A DNA stretch of 35,404 nucleotides from Bacillota bacterium. GTDB taxonomy: Bacteria > Bacillota > UBA4882 > UBA10575. A program made the translations under genes and the position numbers. The notes under the pieces are model-generated. The model did no database searches, was not told the DNA's origin, and saw nothing but the letters and a program-made list of their open reading frames with translations. The number at the start of each line of letters is the position of its first letter. The first letter of the stretch is position 1. Of the stretch, positions 8,016-17,686 are shown in pieces. The stretch is from NCBI GenBank assembly GCA_012735135.1, contig JAAYHY010000048.1, positions 1 to 35,404 on the forward strand, read 5' to 3'.

Positions 8016-10538
8016 ATGAAAAACAACAAGTTTGTCCTACCGGAATTACTTGCCCCGGCCGGCGACTGGGAGACTTTAAAGGTGGGGGTAGCCGCCGGGG
8101 CGGATGCGGTTTATATCGGAGGAAAACTCTTCAGCGCACGGCAGTATGCCCCCAATTTCGACCATGAGGAATTAGCGAAAGCCGCCGACTATCTCCATCT
8201 CCGTGGCCGTAAATTATATGTTACCGTTAATACCTTGATTAAACAGGAAGAAATTGATGGTTTATTGGAGTATATCGACTATTTATCCCAAATTGGGGCC
8301 GATGCGGTTATTCTCCAGGATTTGGGAGCGCTCTATTTGGTCCGTACCTACTGGCCCCATTTACCTGTGCATGCCAGTACCCAAATGACCGTCCACGATG
8401 GCGCCGGAGTCCGTTTTCTCCAAAACCTGGGGGTGGAAAGGGTAATCCTCTCCCGGGAACTCAGTTGGGAAGAGATCAAAGCCATCCATGAAGAAAACTC
8501 CGTCCAACTTGAAGTCTTTGTCCATGGCGCCCTTTGCGTCGCTTATTCCGGCGCTTGCCTGTTCAGTAGTCTGGTCGGTGGCCGTAGTGGGAACCGGGGG
8601 CGCTGTGCCCAACCTTGCCGGTTGACCTACACTTTATACCAGAACAGAAAGAAGGGAAACCCGGTGTTGGTTTCCGACCGCGAAAAACACCTGCTTTCCC
8701 CAAAGGATCTGGCACTGATTTCCGCTCTTCCCCAATTAATCACCGCCGGGGTCAGCTCATTAAAGATTGAAGGCCGGATGAAAGGAGCGGAATATGTCGG
8801 TTCGGTGGTCAGTACTTACCGGAAGGCTTTGGACCGTTATGCCGAAGACCCCGCTCATTTCCAAGTCACTCCGGTGGAACAGAAAGCTCTGGCCACCGTC
8901 TTTAACCGAGGCTTCTCCTCCGGGTATTTTCTGGGGGATCTTGGTCCGGATTTGATCAGTCCCGACCGCCCCAACAACCGGGGACGTTATATCGGCCGGG
9001 TAAAAGCTTACGACGGGAAAAGAAAAAAATGCCTGGTGAAATTGGAAGAAAACTTAGCCGAAGGCGATGGGGTGGAAATATGGGTTAAAGTCGGAGGCCG
9101 GGTCGGAACCATTGTTGAAGATCTGACCGTTAACGGCAAAAAAGTCGAAGAAGCCCAAGCCGGAACGGAAGCTTGGTTTGCCCTGCCCAAGCCGGTTAAA
9201 GCAGGGGACCGGGTTTTTCTTACTTCTTCGCGGCTTTTAAGTCAAAAAATCCAGGAAATGATGAGAAATGATTATCCCGGAGGGAAACTTCCCTGCACCT
9301 TACGGGTGGGTGTCACACCGGGCGAGCCCCTCTTTTTGGAGATGGAAGGCCTGGACGCGAAAGTAACGGTCCGGTCGGCGGAAAAAGCGCAAGTGGCGAC
9401 GAAACGGCCATTGACGGAGGAAACCTTAAAAAATCACCTGACCAGATTAGGGGATACTCCCTTCCGCGCGGCCAGTTTTACCGCCACAATCGAAGGCGAG
9501 CCAATGCTCCCTTTCAGCCAACTGAACCAGGTGCGCCGGGAAGCGGTTGTGCTCTTAAGTGAAAAAATCTTGGCTGCCCACCGCCGGCCCCCCCATGACT
9601 TTCCGGTGATCAACAGGGAAGAGGATGAGGCAAAAACCGGATACAAACGTTCCGGCCCTTCTTTCCTCACGGTCTTTGCCGGCAATCTTGACCTCTTAAA
9701 GGTCGCCTTAGCCTCGGGTGTTCCCAAAGTAATCTTCGGAGGCGAGAGTTTTACCCCCGGGTTTCGTTGGACCAGCGAGCATCTGGCGGAAGGGATGGAA
9801 CTGGCCCGCCGGTCTGGCGCCCGGGCCGTGATCGCTCTTCCCCGGATTACCCGGGAACGGGAGAAAAAAAGGGTGATCGATGCTCTCCGGACCAGTCACG
9901 AGCTTCGTCCGGACGGTCTTCTTATCTCCCACTTAGGAAGTTTGCAAATGGTACTTGCCGAGTCCGAGTTGCCGGTCTATGCGAACTATCCTTTTCACTT
10001 CTTCAATTCCTATACCCCGAAAATCTTTGACCGGCAGCGGATCAAGGGATTTACCCTTTCGCCCGAATTGACCAAGGGAGAAATCCTGGCTTTGGTCAAT
10101 CACCAAGAATTTGACCAAATCGAAGTGGAGCTCATCGTCTTCGGCGCCCTTGAATTGATGGTTTCCCAATTTTGTCCGGTGGGGGCCTGGGCCGGGCAAA
10201 AGCCCCCCCAAACCTGCCCGCGCCCTTGTAGGCAAGGACAATATTTCTTACGGGACCGGAAAGCCATTGATTTTCCGGTGGTGGTTGATGATTTTTGCCG
10301 CATGCATTTGCTTAACAGTAAGTATCTTTCCTTACTCCGGGAATTTCCGCTCCTTGGTGAGAAGAGGTTGAGTTTACGGTTGGAATTACGCCACCAAAAC
10401 CCGGAACTGGCCGCCAAGGTGATCAGGATCTTCCAAACGGCTTTAGCCGCCGGCGGGAGCGAGGAAGACCAATCCGCCTTGGAAGCCATCCTGGACCTAG
10501 GACTGACCAGAGGCCATTTTTACCGGGGAGTTGAATAA
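8016..10538 (+). CDS. U32 family peptidase (long form with additional C-terminal domains)
   Basis: 840 aa; ELLAPAGDWETLKVGVAAGADAVYIGG and SGACLFSSLVGGRSGNRGRCAQPCRLTY are U32 signatures. Confidence 0.95.
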   Translation: MKNNKFVLPELLAPAGDWETLKVGVAAGADAVYIGGKLFSARQYAPNFDHEELAKAADYLHLRGRKLYVTVNTLIKQEEIDGLLEYIDYLSQIGADAVILQDLGALYLVRTYWPHLPVHASTQMTVHDGAGVRFLQNLGVERVILSRELSWEEIKAIHEENSVQLEVFVHGALCVAYSGACLFSSLVGGRSGNRGRCAQPCRLTYTLYQNRKKGNPVLVSDREKHLLSPKDLALISALPQLITAGVSSLKIEGRMKGAEYVGSVVSTYRKALDRYAEDPAHFQVTPVEQKALATVFNRGFSSGYFLGDLGPDLISPDRPNNRGRYIGRVKAYDGKRKKCLVKLEENLAEGDGVEIWVKVGGRVGTIVEDLTVNGKKVEEAQAGTEAWFALPKPVKAGDRVFLTSSRLLSQKIQEMMRNDYPGGKLPCTLRVGVTPGEPLFLEMEGLDAKVTVRSAEKAQVATKRPLTEETLKNHLTRLGDTPFRAASFTATIEGEPMLPFSQLNQVRREAVVLLSEKILAAHRRPPHDFPVINREEDEAKTGYKRSGPSFLTVFAGNLDLLKVALASGVPKVIFGGESFTPGFRWTSEHLAEGMELARRSGARAVIALPRITREREKKRVIDALRTSHELRPDGLLISHLGSLQMVLAESELPVYANYPFHFFNSYTPKIFDRQRIKGFTLSPELTKGEILALVNHQEFDQIEVELIVFGALELMVSQFCPVGAWAGQKPPQTCPRPCRQGQYFLRDRKAIDFPVVVDDFCRMHLLNSKYLSLLREFPLLGEKRLSLRLELRHQNPELAAKVIRIFQTALAAGGSEEDQSALEAILDLGLTRGHFYRGVE

Positions 10539-10544
10539 TAATGA

Positions 10545-10573
10545 TTTACACATCTTTTGAACTATGATAAAAT
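10545..10573 (+). promoter_or_regulatory. Putative sigma-A-type promoter for rpsO
   Basis: TTTACA (10545-10550), 17-bp spacer, TAAAAT (10568-10573). Confidence 0.6.
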
Positions 10574-10697
10574 TTATTCTGTAGTTTGCGGCGAAAAGCC
10601 CAATCAAATCTTGAACGCCACCCCTTTCTGGGATGACCGTTACCTCCGGCGGTTTTCTCGGATTGGAGGGCCAGTATCAATAAGGAGGTGAAAACCA

Positions 10698-10964
10698 GTG
10701 CTGACGCTAGAAAAAAAAGCGGAAATCATTCAGAAATACCGTCTTCACGAAGGTGATACCGGTTCGCCCGAGGTCCAAATCGCGATTCTGACGGAGAGAA
10801 TTAATTACCTAACCGAACACTTAAAGATCCACAAAAAGGACCACCATTCGCGCCGGGGTTTGTTAAAAATGGTCGGCCAACGGAGAGGTTTATTAAACTA
10901 TCTCTACAAGAAAGACATTCAGCGGTACCGTTCGATCATTGAACGCCTTGGGTTACGCAAATAA
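10698..10964 (+). CDS. rpsO: 30S ribosomal protein S15
   Basis: 88 aa; [40 protein letters not shown]. Confidence 0.99.
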   Translation: MLTLEKKAEIIQKYRLHEGDTGSPEVQIAILTERINYLTEHLKIHKKDHHSRRGLLKMVGQRRGLLNYLYKKDIQRYRSIIERLGLRK

Positions 10965-11000
10965 GAAAAGGAAGCGGGGGCTACCCGCTTTTCTTTCTGT
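10965..11000 (+). terminator. Terminator-like hairpin between rpsO and pnp
   Basis: GAAAAGGAAGCGGG-GGCTA-CCCGCTTTTCTTTC, minor mismatches, weak T tract. Confidence 0.5.
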
Positions 11001-11075
11001 ATTTGGTCATAATAATAAAAACTGTATACCCTGTTTCCGGAGGATCCGGAGCAAGGTAGAAAGGGGGTTTATTTA

Positions 11076-13178
11076 TTGAACAAATACCGGATTGACTTGG
11101 CTGGCCGCCCTTTAATTATTGAAATTGGGAAAGTGGCCAAACAAGCCAATGGCGCAGCCTGGGTCAGGTACGGAGACACAGTCGTTTTGGTCACCGCTGT
11201 TGTCTCGCCACAACCCCGCGAAGGGATTGATTTTTTTCCGCTCTTAGTAGACTATGAAGAAAGGCTCTACGCCGTCGGCAAAATTCCCGGCAGTTTTCTC
11301 CGGCGGGAAGGACGCCCGACCGAAAGCGCGATCCTGGCTGCCCGGACCATCGACCGGCCGATCCGGCCTTTATTCCCCAAGGGGTTCCGCAATGATGTCC
11401 AAGTGGTGGCCACCGTCTTATCGGTTGATCCCGATAATCCCACCGATACCACGGCCATGATCGGCGCATCCATCGCCCTCTCCATCTCCGAAATTCCTTT
11501 CCAGGGGCCGGTGGCCGGCTTGCACGTCGGACGGGTCGATGGCAAATTTATCATCAATCCCACCCTAAAGCAAGCGGAAAAGAGTGACCTGGATATCATT
11601 GTTGCCGGAACCAAAGACGCCATTATGATGGTGGAAGCCGGAGCGAAAGAAGTTCCCGAAGAAGTAATCCTGGAAGCCATCCTTTTTGGCCACGAAGAAA
11701 TTAAAAAGCTGGTCGCTTTCCAGGAAGAGATCAAAGCTGAAATCGGCAAACCCCCCATCCAAGTGGAGCCCTACGAGCCCGATCCGGAGGTTGTCGCGGC
11801 CGTAAAGGCATATAGCGCCGACAAACTAAAGGAAGCTCTAAGGACCGGTGAAAAACTGGAAAGGGAAGCCCGGGTGGATCAGCTTAAAGAGGAAACCCAT
11901 CAGTACCTTGCGGAACAATTAGGGGAAGAAGCTTACGCCGAAAAAGCCCGTGATATCAGCGAAGCCCTTGACGGGCTCATCAAAGAAGAAGTCCGCCGGA
12001 TGATTGTGGAAGAGAACATCCGGGTGGACGGCCGGGCCTTGGACGAGATTCGTCCCATCAGTTGCGAAGTGGGAGTACTACCCCGCGCCCATGGTTCCGG
12101 TCTCTTTACCCGTGGACAAACACAGGTTCTCTCCGCCGTCACTTTAGGACGGGCCAGTGAAGAACAGATCCTGGACGGTTTGAATGATGAAGACACGAAG
12201 CGCTACATACACCACTATAATTTCCCCGCTTTTAGTGTAGGCGAAGTCAAACCGGTCCGCGGTCCCGGCCGCCGGGAGATTGGCCATGGCGCTTTGGCGG
12301 AAAGAGCCCTCGCCCCGATGATTCCACCGGAAGAAGAGTTTCCCTACACCATTCGGGTTGTTTCGGAAGTGTTGGAATCAAACGGTTCGACTTCCCAGGC
12401 CAGTATCTGCGGGAGCACCTTAGCGCTCATGGATGCCGGGGTCCCCATCAAAAAACCCGTGGCCGGGGTAGCAATGGGCTTGGTTAAATACGGGGATCAA
12501 ATCCGTGTCCTCACCGACATTCAGGGGTTGGAAGATCACCTGGGTGATATGGACTTCAAAGTAGCCGGAACGAGAGAAGGGGTCACCGCCATCCAAATGG
12601 ATATGAAGATTTCCGGCATTACCAAAGAAATCCTCCAACAAGCCTTGGAGCAGGCAAGAAAAGGCCGTCTATTTATCCTCGATAAGATGCTGGAAGTGAT
12701 TGATAAGCCCCGGGCCGAACTCTCGCCCTACGCGCCACGGATGATCACCTTTGAAATTGATCCGGACAAGATCCGCGATGTCATTGGACCCGGTGGGAAG
12801 ATGATCCGGAAAATAATTGAAGAAACGGGCGTTGATATTGATATTGAAGATGACGGCCGGGTCTTCATTACCTCGGTGGACAGGGCCGCGGGTGAAAAGG
12901 CCAAAGCCATTATTGAACGGCTCACCAGTGATGTGGAGGTAGGCAAAACCTATCTGGGAAAAGTAGTGCGGCTTATGAATTTTGGCGCCTTCGTGGAAAT
13001 CTTACCCGGAAAAGAAGGTTTAGTCCACATCTCCCAACTGGATAAAGACCGGGTGGCGAAGGTTGAAGATGTGGTCCAAATCGGGGACGAGATTCTCGTT
13101 AAGGTCATTGAAATTGACAAACTGGGCCGGATCAACCTCTCCCGCAAAGCGCTCCTGGTAGAACAGGAACGAAGTTAA
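11076..13178 (+). CDS. pnp: Polyribonucleotide nucleotidyltransferase (PNPase)
   Basis: 700 aa with two RNase PH domains, KH and S1 domains; TTG start. Confidence 0.98.
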   Translation: MNKYRIDLAGRPLIIEIGKVAKQANGAAWVRYGDTVVLVTAVVSPQPREGIDFFPLLVDYEERLYAVGKIPGSFLRREGRPTESAILAARTIDRPIRPLFPKGFRNDVQVVATVLSVDPDNPTDTTAMIGASIALSISEIPFQGPVAGLHVGRVDGKFIINPTLKQAEKSDLDIIVAGTKDAIMMVEAGAKEVPEEVILEAILFGHEEIKKLVAFQEEIKAEIGKPPIQVEPYEPDPEVVAAVKAYSADKLKEALRTGEKLEREARVDQLKEETHQYLAEQLGEEAYAEKARDISEALDGLIKEEVRRMIVEENIRVDGRALDEIRPISCEVGVLPRAHGSGLFTRGQTQVLSAVTLGRASEEQILDGLNDEDTKRYIHHYNFPAFSVGEVKPVRGPGRREIGHGALAERALAPMIPPEEEFPYTIRVVSEVLESNGSTSQASICGSTLALMDAGVPIKKPVAGVAMGLVKYGDQIRVLTDIQGLEDHLGDMDFKVAGTREGVTAIQMDMKISGITKEILQQALEQARKGRLFILDKMLEVIDKPRAELSPYAPRMITFEIDPDKIRDVIGPGGKMIRKIIEETGVDIDIEDDGRVFITSVDRAAGEKAKAIIERLTSDVEVGKTYLGKVVRLMNFGAFVEILPGKEGLVHISQLDKDRVAKVEDVVQIGDEILVKVIEIDKLGRINLSRKALLVEQERS

Positions 13179-13181
13179 GCA

Positions 13182-13213
13182 AGAACCGAGAGGAAATTCT
13201 CGGTTCTTTTTTT
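13182..13213 (+). terminator. Rho-independent terminator after pnp
   Basis: AGAACCGAGA-GGAAAT-TCTCGGTTCT followed by a T tract. Confidence 0.9.
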
Positions 13214-13276
13214 ATTCACGAAAGGACGAAGTCCCGTCATATACTGTCCTATAGGATAAAGAGAGGAGGAAGGACG

Positions 13277-13447
13277 ATAAACCCTTTATTCCATCTTCAA
13301 CGGTACGGACGGCTTCTTCTGGTGGGAATTACCCTCGTTTCCTTGATTAAATGCCTGATCTTCCCGAATGCGCTGGATGTGTTGATCCTGGTGGGACTGC
13401 TTTTTCTGACTGCTGTCGTCATCCTGAACAACGGTCGCTGCCTCTAA
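13277..13447 (+). CDS. Putative small two-TM membrane protein (56 aa), possible non-canonical ATA start
   Basis: Open frame INPLFHLQRYGRLLLVGITLVSLIKCLIFPNALDVLILVGLLFLTAVVILNNGRCL after GAGGAGGAAGGACG; no ATG/GTG/TTG near the SD. Confidence 0.4.
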   Translation: MNPLFHLQRYGRLLLVGITLVSLIKCLIFPNALDVLILVGLLFLTAVVILNNGRCL

Positions 13448-13506
13448 GGTTTTTTTGCCCATATTATGGAAATTTATGGCAATTTACCTTTTTTTAATAA
13501 TAAGTC

Positions 13507-13535
13507 TTGACAAATCACATAAATTGGGGCATGAT
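13507..13535 (+). promoter_or_regulatory. Putative sigma-A-type promoter of the mraZ/dcw operon
   Basis: TTGACA (13507-13512), 17-bp spacer, CATGAT (13530-13535). Confidence 0.55.
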
Positions 13536-13550
13536 GGATTATGCAGAGAC

Positions 13551-13580
13551 AAAGTGGAGTGAAGTGGAGTGAAATGGAGA
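13551..13580 (+). promoter_or_regulatory. Putative MraZ operator: three 10-bp-period repeats
   Basis: AAAGTGGAGT GAAGTGGAGT GAAATGGAGA directly upstream of mraZ. Confidence 0.65.
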
Positions 13581-13596
13581 AGAGGGTGAAACGGTC

Positions 13597-14028
13597 TTGT
13601 TTATGGGGGAATACCAGCATTCCTTAGATGATAAAGGACGCCTTATCATCCCCGCTAAACTCAGAGACGGACTGGGGGAGAAGTTTATTCTCACCCGTGG
13701 ACTTGACCGTTCCCTTTTTGTTTATCCTTTATCCGAGTGGGAAAATATAGAGGAAAGAATGAAAACATTACCGACAACCCAGGCTGATACCCGCGCCTTT
13801 GTCCGGATGTTCTTCTCCGGAGCCATTGAATGCGAACCGGACAAGCAATGGCGGATTACGATCCCGCCCAATCTGCGCACCCATGCCCGGATCGATAAAG
13901 ATCTTTACATCCTTGGTGTCTCCACCCGGATCGAGATCTGGGCCCGGGAGGTCTGGGAAGAATACGCGGCGCAAGCGGAAGAGTCCTACGAAGCTTTGGC
14001 CGAAAAAATTGTTGGTATTGGGATCTAG
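13597..14028 (+). CDS. mraZ: Transcriptional regulator MraZ
   Basis: 143 aa; MGEYQHSLDDKGRLIIPAKLRDGLGEKFILTRGLDRSLFVYP; start may be ATG 13603. Confidence 0.97.
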   Translation: MFMGEYQHSLDDKGRLIIPAKLRDGLGEKFILTRGLDRSLFVYPLSEWENIEERMKTLPTTQADTRAFVRMFFSGAIECEPDKQWRITIPPNLRTHARIDKDLYILGVSTRIEIWAREVWEEYAAQAEESYEALAEKIVGIGI

Positions 14029-14039
14029 GACGGTAGCCA

Positions 14040-14981
14040 ATGGAAGAAGTCAGACACCTCCCGGTGATGCCCACCGAAGTTTTACAGTACCTTGACCCGC
14101 AACCAGGAGAAGTTATGGTTGATGGGACAATTGGTTTGGGGGGACATGCCAAATTAATCGCCACCCGCCTAGGCACCGCCGGAGTAATGATCGGAATTGA
14201 TCAAGACCCCACGGCGCTGGCGATTGCCCGGAAGAACCTGGCTTTTTTCTCCGGAAAACTGATGCTCTTTCATGATAATTTCCGCAATATCGGCTCGATT
14301 CTCCGCCATTCCTGTCCGCAGGGGAGCAATGGTCTGCTTTTGGATCTTGGTGTCTCTTCGCTCCAACTTGACACGGGAGAAAGGGGATTCTCCTATCAAC
14401 AGGATGCCCCTTTGGATATGCGGATGAATCCAAAGCAAAAGTTTTCCGCCGCTGATCTGGTCAATACCTATTCCCAAGCGGAATTAACCCGTATTATCCG
14501 GGAGTATGGTGAAGAACGGTGGGCAAGCCGCATCGCCCGGTTTATTGTGGAACAAAGGGCAAAAAGGCCTCTCGTCAGCACCGGCCAGTTGGTGGAGGTG
14601 GTTAAGGCGGCCATCCCCGCCGGCGCGCGCCGGACAGGCCCCCATCCGGCCCGTCGTACTTTTCAAGCCATTCGGATCGCGGTTAACCGGGAATTGGATG
14701 CCCTGCAGGAAGCTCTGAATGCGGGTATCTCCGCTTTACAGCCGGGAGGGCGGATTGTGGTGATTAGCTTCCATTCTTTGGAAGATAGGATCGTCAAAAA
14801 TACCTTCCGTCAGCGGGCGAAAGCATGTCATTGTCCTCCGGAAATCCCGATCTGTCAGTGCGGGGGAAAACCGGAACTCAAAATTTTAACTCCCCATCCG
14901 GTGCTGCCCACCGCCGGAGAATGCCGGAATAATCCGCGCAGTAGGAGCGCCAAACTTAGAGCCGCCTATAAACTGGTCTAG
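14040..14981 (+). CDS. rsmH: 16S rRNA (cytosine1402-N4)-methyltransferase RsmH (MraW)
   Basis: 313 aa; HLPVMPTEVLQYLDPQPGEVMVDGTIGLGGHA, RAKACHCPPEIPICQCGGKPELKILT. Confidence 0.98.
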   Translation: MEEVRHLPVMPTEVLQYLDPQPGEVMVDGTIGLGGHAKLIATRLGTAGVMIGIDQDPTALAIARKNLAFFSGKLMLFHDNFRNIGSILRHSCPQGSNGLLLDLGVSSLQLDTGERGFSYQQDAPLDMRMNPKQKFSAADLVNTYSQAELTRIIREYGEERWASRIARFIVEQRAKRPLVSTGQLVEVVKAAIPAGARRTGPHPARRTFQAIRIAVNRELDALQEALNAGISALQPGGRIVVISFHSLEDRIVKNTFRQRAKACHCPPEIPICQCGGKPELKILTPHPVLPTAGECRNNPRSRSAKLRAAYKLV

Positions 14982-15003
14982 GTTAGGAAAGGAGAGCATA
15001 AAA

Positions 15004-15492
15004 ATGCTAAGGGCGAGTGCAAAAAAATGGACGCCTGAATCGTCAACCCCGTTCCGAACAAGGAAAGTAAAAAGGGTTGTTCTCAATATGGAAAAAATCC
15101 GGAAGTTTCTCCAAATCGGCGGGTTACTCGCTTTATTGACCATGGCCAATGCCTCCATCCAGGCTCTGGTGGCACAAACTCAGTACCGGTTGGCCGGTGT
15201 CCAGGCCGAATTGAAAATGGTGGATCAACAGATCGGCTGGCTCCAATGGGAACTGGTCAGTCGAGTCTCCCAACAACAAGTGGCGAAATTAACGGCTAAG
15301 AATGAATCGGTAGATAACATAGAAAAACCGAAGGATTCCTTAAGTCAACTTGCTCCGAATCTCGTTCTTCCTCCATCCATTTTGCTTGTTGATCCGTCCT
15401 CCGTTTCCAGGGAGAAAACGGTCACGGCTAAACTCCATGATTGGGTCGCTGGAGTTGGACGCACCTTGGCCAAAGGAGCGTTCGCGGAGTGA
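15004..15492 (+). CDS. FtsL-like cell division protein (by position and topology)
   Basis: 162 aa; one TM then coiled-coil-like segment, between rsmH and the PBP gene. Confidence 0.5.
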   Translation: MLRASAKKWTPESSTPFRTRKVKRVVLNMEKIRKFLQIGGLLALLTMANASIQALVAQTQYRLAGVQAELKMVDQQIGWLQWELVSRVSQQQVAKLTAKNESVDNIEKPKDSLSQLAPNLVLPPSILLVDPSSVSREKTVTAKLHDWVAGVGRTLAKGAFAE

Positions 15493-15512
15493 AATAATAG
15501 GGGGGTATCCGG

Positions 15513-17630
15513 GTGTCCGGACTTAATCCATTTTTCATCAGAAAAAGAACGACCTTGCTTCTATTATGCATTTTCGGCGTAGTAGGAATCCTGACAGGTC
15601 GTCTTTTCTATATTCAAGGGATTAAGGCCAACTACTACCAACACTTGGCCGAGGACCAAAGATTACGGGATATCCGGGTCGAGCCCATGCGCGGGACGAT
15701 TTTTGACCGGAAGATGAATACTTTGGCCTTCAGTTTCGACACGGAGGCAATCTATGCCATCCCTTACCAGATTAAGAACCCCCTGGCCGACGCAAAAATT
15801 ATTGCCGAAAAGTTAAACCTCTCCGAAAAGGAAGTTTACAGCAAGCTGACGAAGAAAACATCCTTTGTCTGGATTAAATTAAGGCCTTTACCCGAAGAGG
15901 TGCAGGCAATTAAAGAAGCCCGGATCCCCGGGGTAGAAATCGCCCAAAAGGCCCAACGCTTTTATCTTCAGGGTTCTTTGGCCGCACATTTACTGGGGAT
16001 TTCCGGTATTGACAACCAGGGTCTGGAGGGAATTGAGAATTATTACGACCAATACCTCCGGGGCATTCCCGGCAGTGAGCAAGCGGAGTATGATTCCAAG
16101 GGTAACCATATCCCCATGGGAGAACGGCGTTTTATCGACGCTCAGAATGGAGCGTCTTTAGTTTTAACCATTGACCAGGTAATCCAATACATCGCCGAAC
16201 GGGAGTTGGAAAAGGCGGTCGTGGAGAACGGGGCTAAACGGGGCGCGGTCATTTTGATGGATCCGATGACGGGAGAAATTTTGGCCCTGGCCAACTACCC
16301 AACGTTCGATCCCAATCAATATGCCCAGTATCCCACAGCCTATAGACGGAACTGGGTCCTGGTCGACCAGTATGAACCGGGTTCGACTTTTAAAATCATC
16401 ACGGCCGCCGCTGCCCTCGAAGAAGGAATCGTCCGCCGGGACTCTCCCTTCTTTGACCCGGGTTTTATTATCGTCGAAGACCGGACCCTCAAATGTTGGC
16501 GGGCCGGCGGCCATGGCAGTCAGACTTTTATCGAGGCGGTCGAAAATTCATGCAACCCGGTTTTTGCTTCTCTGGCGCTTCGTTTAGGACCTCAAAAATT
16601 TCTCCAGTATATCAGAGCTTTCGGTTTCGGCGAGCAAACCGGGGTCGATTTCCCCGGAGAAGCAAGGGGAATCATCCCTCCGCTTTCACGGATTAAAAAC
16701 GTGGAATTGGCCACCATCGGCTTTGGGCAGGGCATTTCGATCACCCCATTACAATTATTATGCGCGCTTTCCGCCATCGCCAACGGGGGCGAGTTGCTCC
16801 AACCCCGGTTGGTAAAAGAGATCCGTTCCCCCGACGGGCAAGAGGTCCTCAAAGAATTCGGGAAAAACACCATTCGCCGGGTGATCTCCAAAGAGACCGC
16901 CCGGGAACTTGCCACCATCTTGAGTTCGGTGGTGGAAAACGGTTCCGGAAACCGGGCGCGGATCGCCGGCTATACGGTGGCCGGCAAAACCGGCACGGCC
17001 CAAAAGCCGGGGAAAGGAGGATATGGGCAAGAGCGGATCGCCTCCTTCATTGGTTTCGCACCGGTAGAGGACCCTAAAGTCGCCGGAATAATCATCCTGG
17101 ATGAACCACAAGGTCCGGTGAAATATGGCGGGGTGATCGCCGCGCCCTTTTTCTCCACCATTGTTGGGGACACCCTAAAGTATTTAGAGGTGAAACCGAC
17201 TAAAATCACAGAAGAAAAGCGGCAAAAAACGGAGGAAAACTTGGTGGTGGTCCCGAACTTTCTCCATTTACCCCGCGCGGAAGCCATTCAAATTCTAAAA
17301 CAAATGGGATTAACCTACCGGGAATTGGGGACGGGAGAGTATGTAATCGCCCAGAACCCGAAAGCGGGGGTCACCGTAAAACCAAATACCACCATCATCC
17401 TTTACTGTGATGAGGAGTCGCGCTACGGAAAAGAACTTTCCACGGTCATTGTCCCTGACTTAAGCGGATTAACTCCCCGGGAGGCAGAGGAGGCCTTAAC
17501 GAAACTGGGATTAAAACTGTCCGTTCAGGGATGGGGGATTGCCCATCAGCAAATTCCGGCGCCGGGAACCCGCTTGACCACTGGCGCCACCGTCACCGTC
17601 TACTTTACCGCTGCGAAAACCAACCCTTAG
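15513..17630 (+). CDS. Class B penicillin-binding protein with two PASTA domains (FtsI/SpoVD type)
   Basis: 705 aa; EPGSTFKI, SCN and KTGTAQKP motifs; C-terminal PASTA repeats; GTG start. Confidence 0.95.
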   Translation: MSGLNPFFIRKRTTLLLLCIFGVVGILTGRLFYIQGIKANYYQHLAEDQRLRDIRVEPMRGTIFDRKMNTLAFSFDTEAIYAIPYQIKNPLADAKIIAEKLNLSEKEVYSKLTKKTSFVWIKLRPLPEEVQAIKEARIPGVEIAQKAQRFYLQGSLAAHLLGISGIDNQGLEGIENYYDQYLRGIPGSEQAEYDSKGNHIPMGERRFIDAQNGASLVLTIDQVIQYIAERELEKAVVENGAKRGAVILMDPMTGEILALANYPTFDPNQYAQYPTAYRRNWVLVDQYEPGSTFKIITAAAALEEGIVRRDSPFFDPGFIIVEDRTLKCWRAGGHGSQTFIEAVENSCNPVFASLALRLGPQKFLQYIRAFGFGEQTGVDFPGEARGIIPPLSRIKNVELATIGFGQGISITPLQLLCALSAIANGGELLQPRLVKEIRSPDGQEVLKEFGKNTIRRVISKETARELATILSSVVENGSGNRARIAGYTVAGKTGTAQKPGKGGYGQERIASFIGFAPVEDPKVAGIIILDEPQGPVKYGGVIAAPFFSTIVGDTLKYLEVKPTKITEEKRQKTEENLVVVPNFLHLPRAEAIQILKQMGLTYRELGTGEYVIAQNPKAGVTVKPNTTIILYCDEESRYGKELSTVIVPDLSGLTPREAEEALTKLGLKLSVQGWGIAHQQIPAPGTRLTTGATVTVYFTAAKTNP

Positions 17631-17686
17631 TGGAATAATATGCTAATAAATGTAAAGAATAACATTGGATCAGGAATATTTGTAAT

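Noticed and set aside
11267-11758. 163-aa minus-strand ORF
   Set aside because: Antisense to pnp, low-complexity shadow translation.
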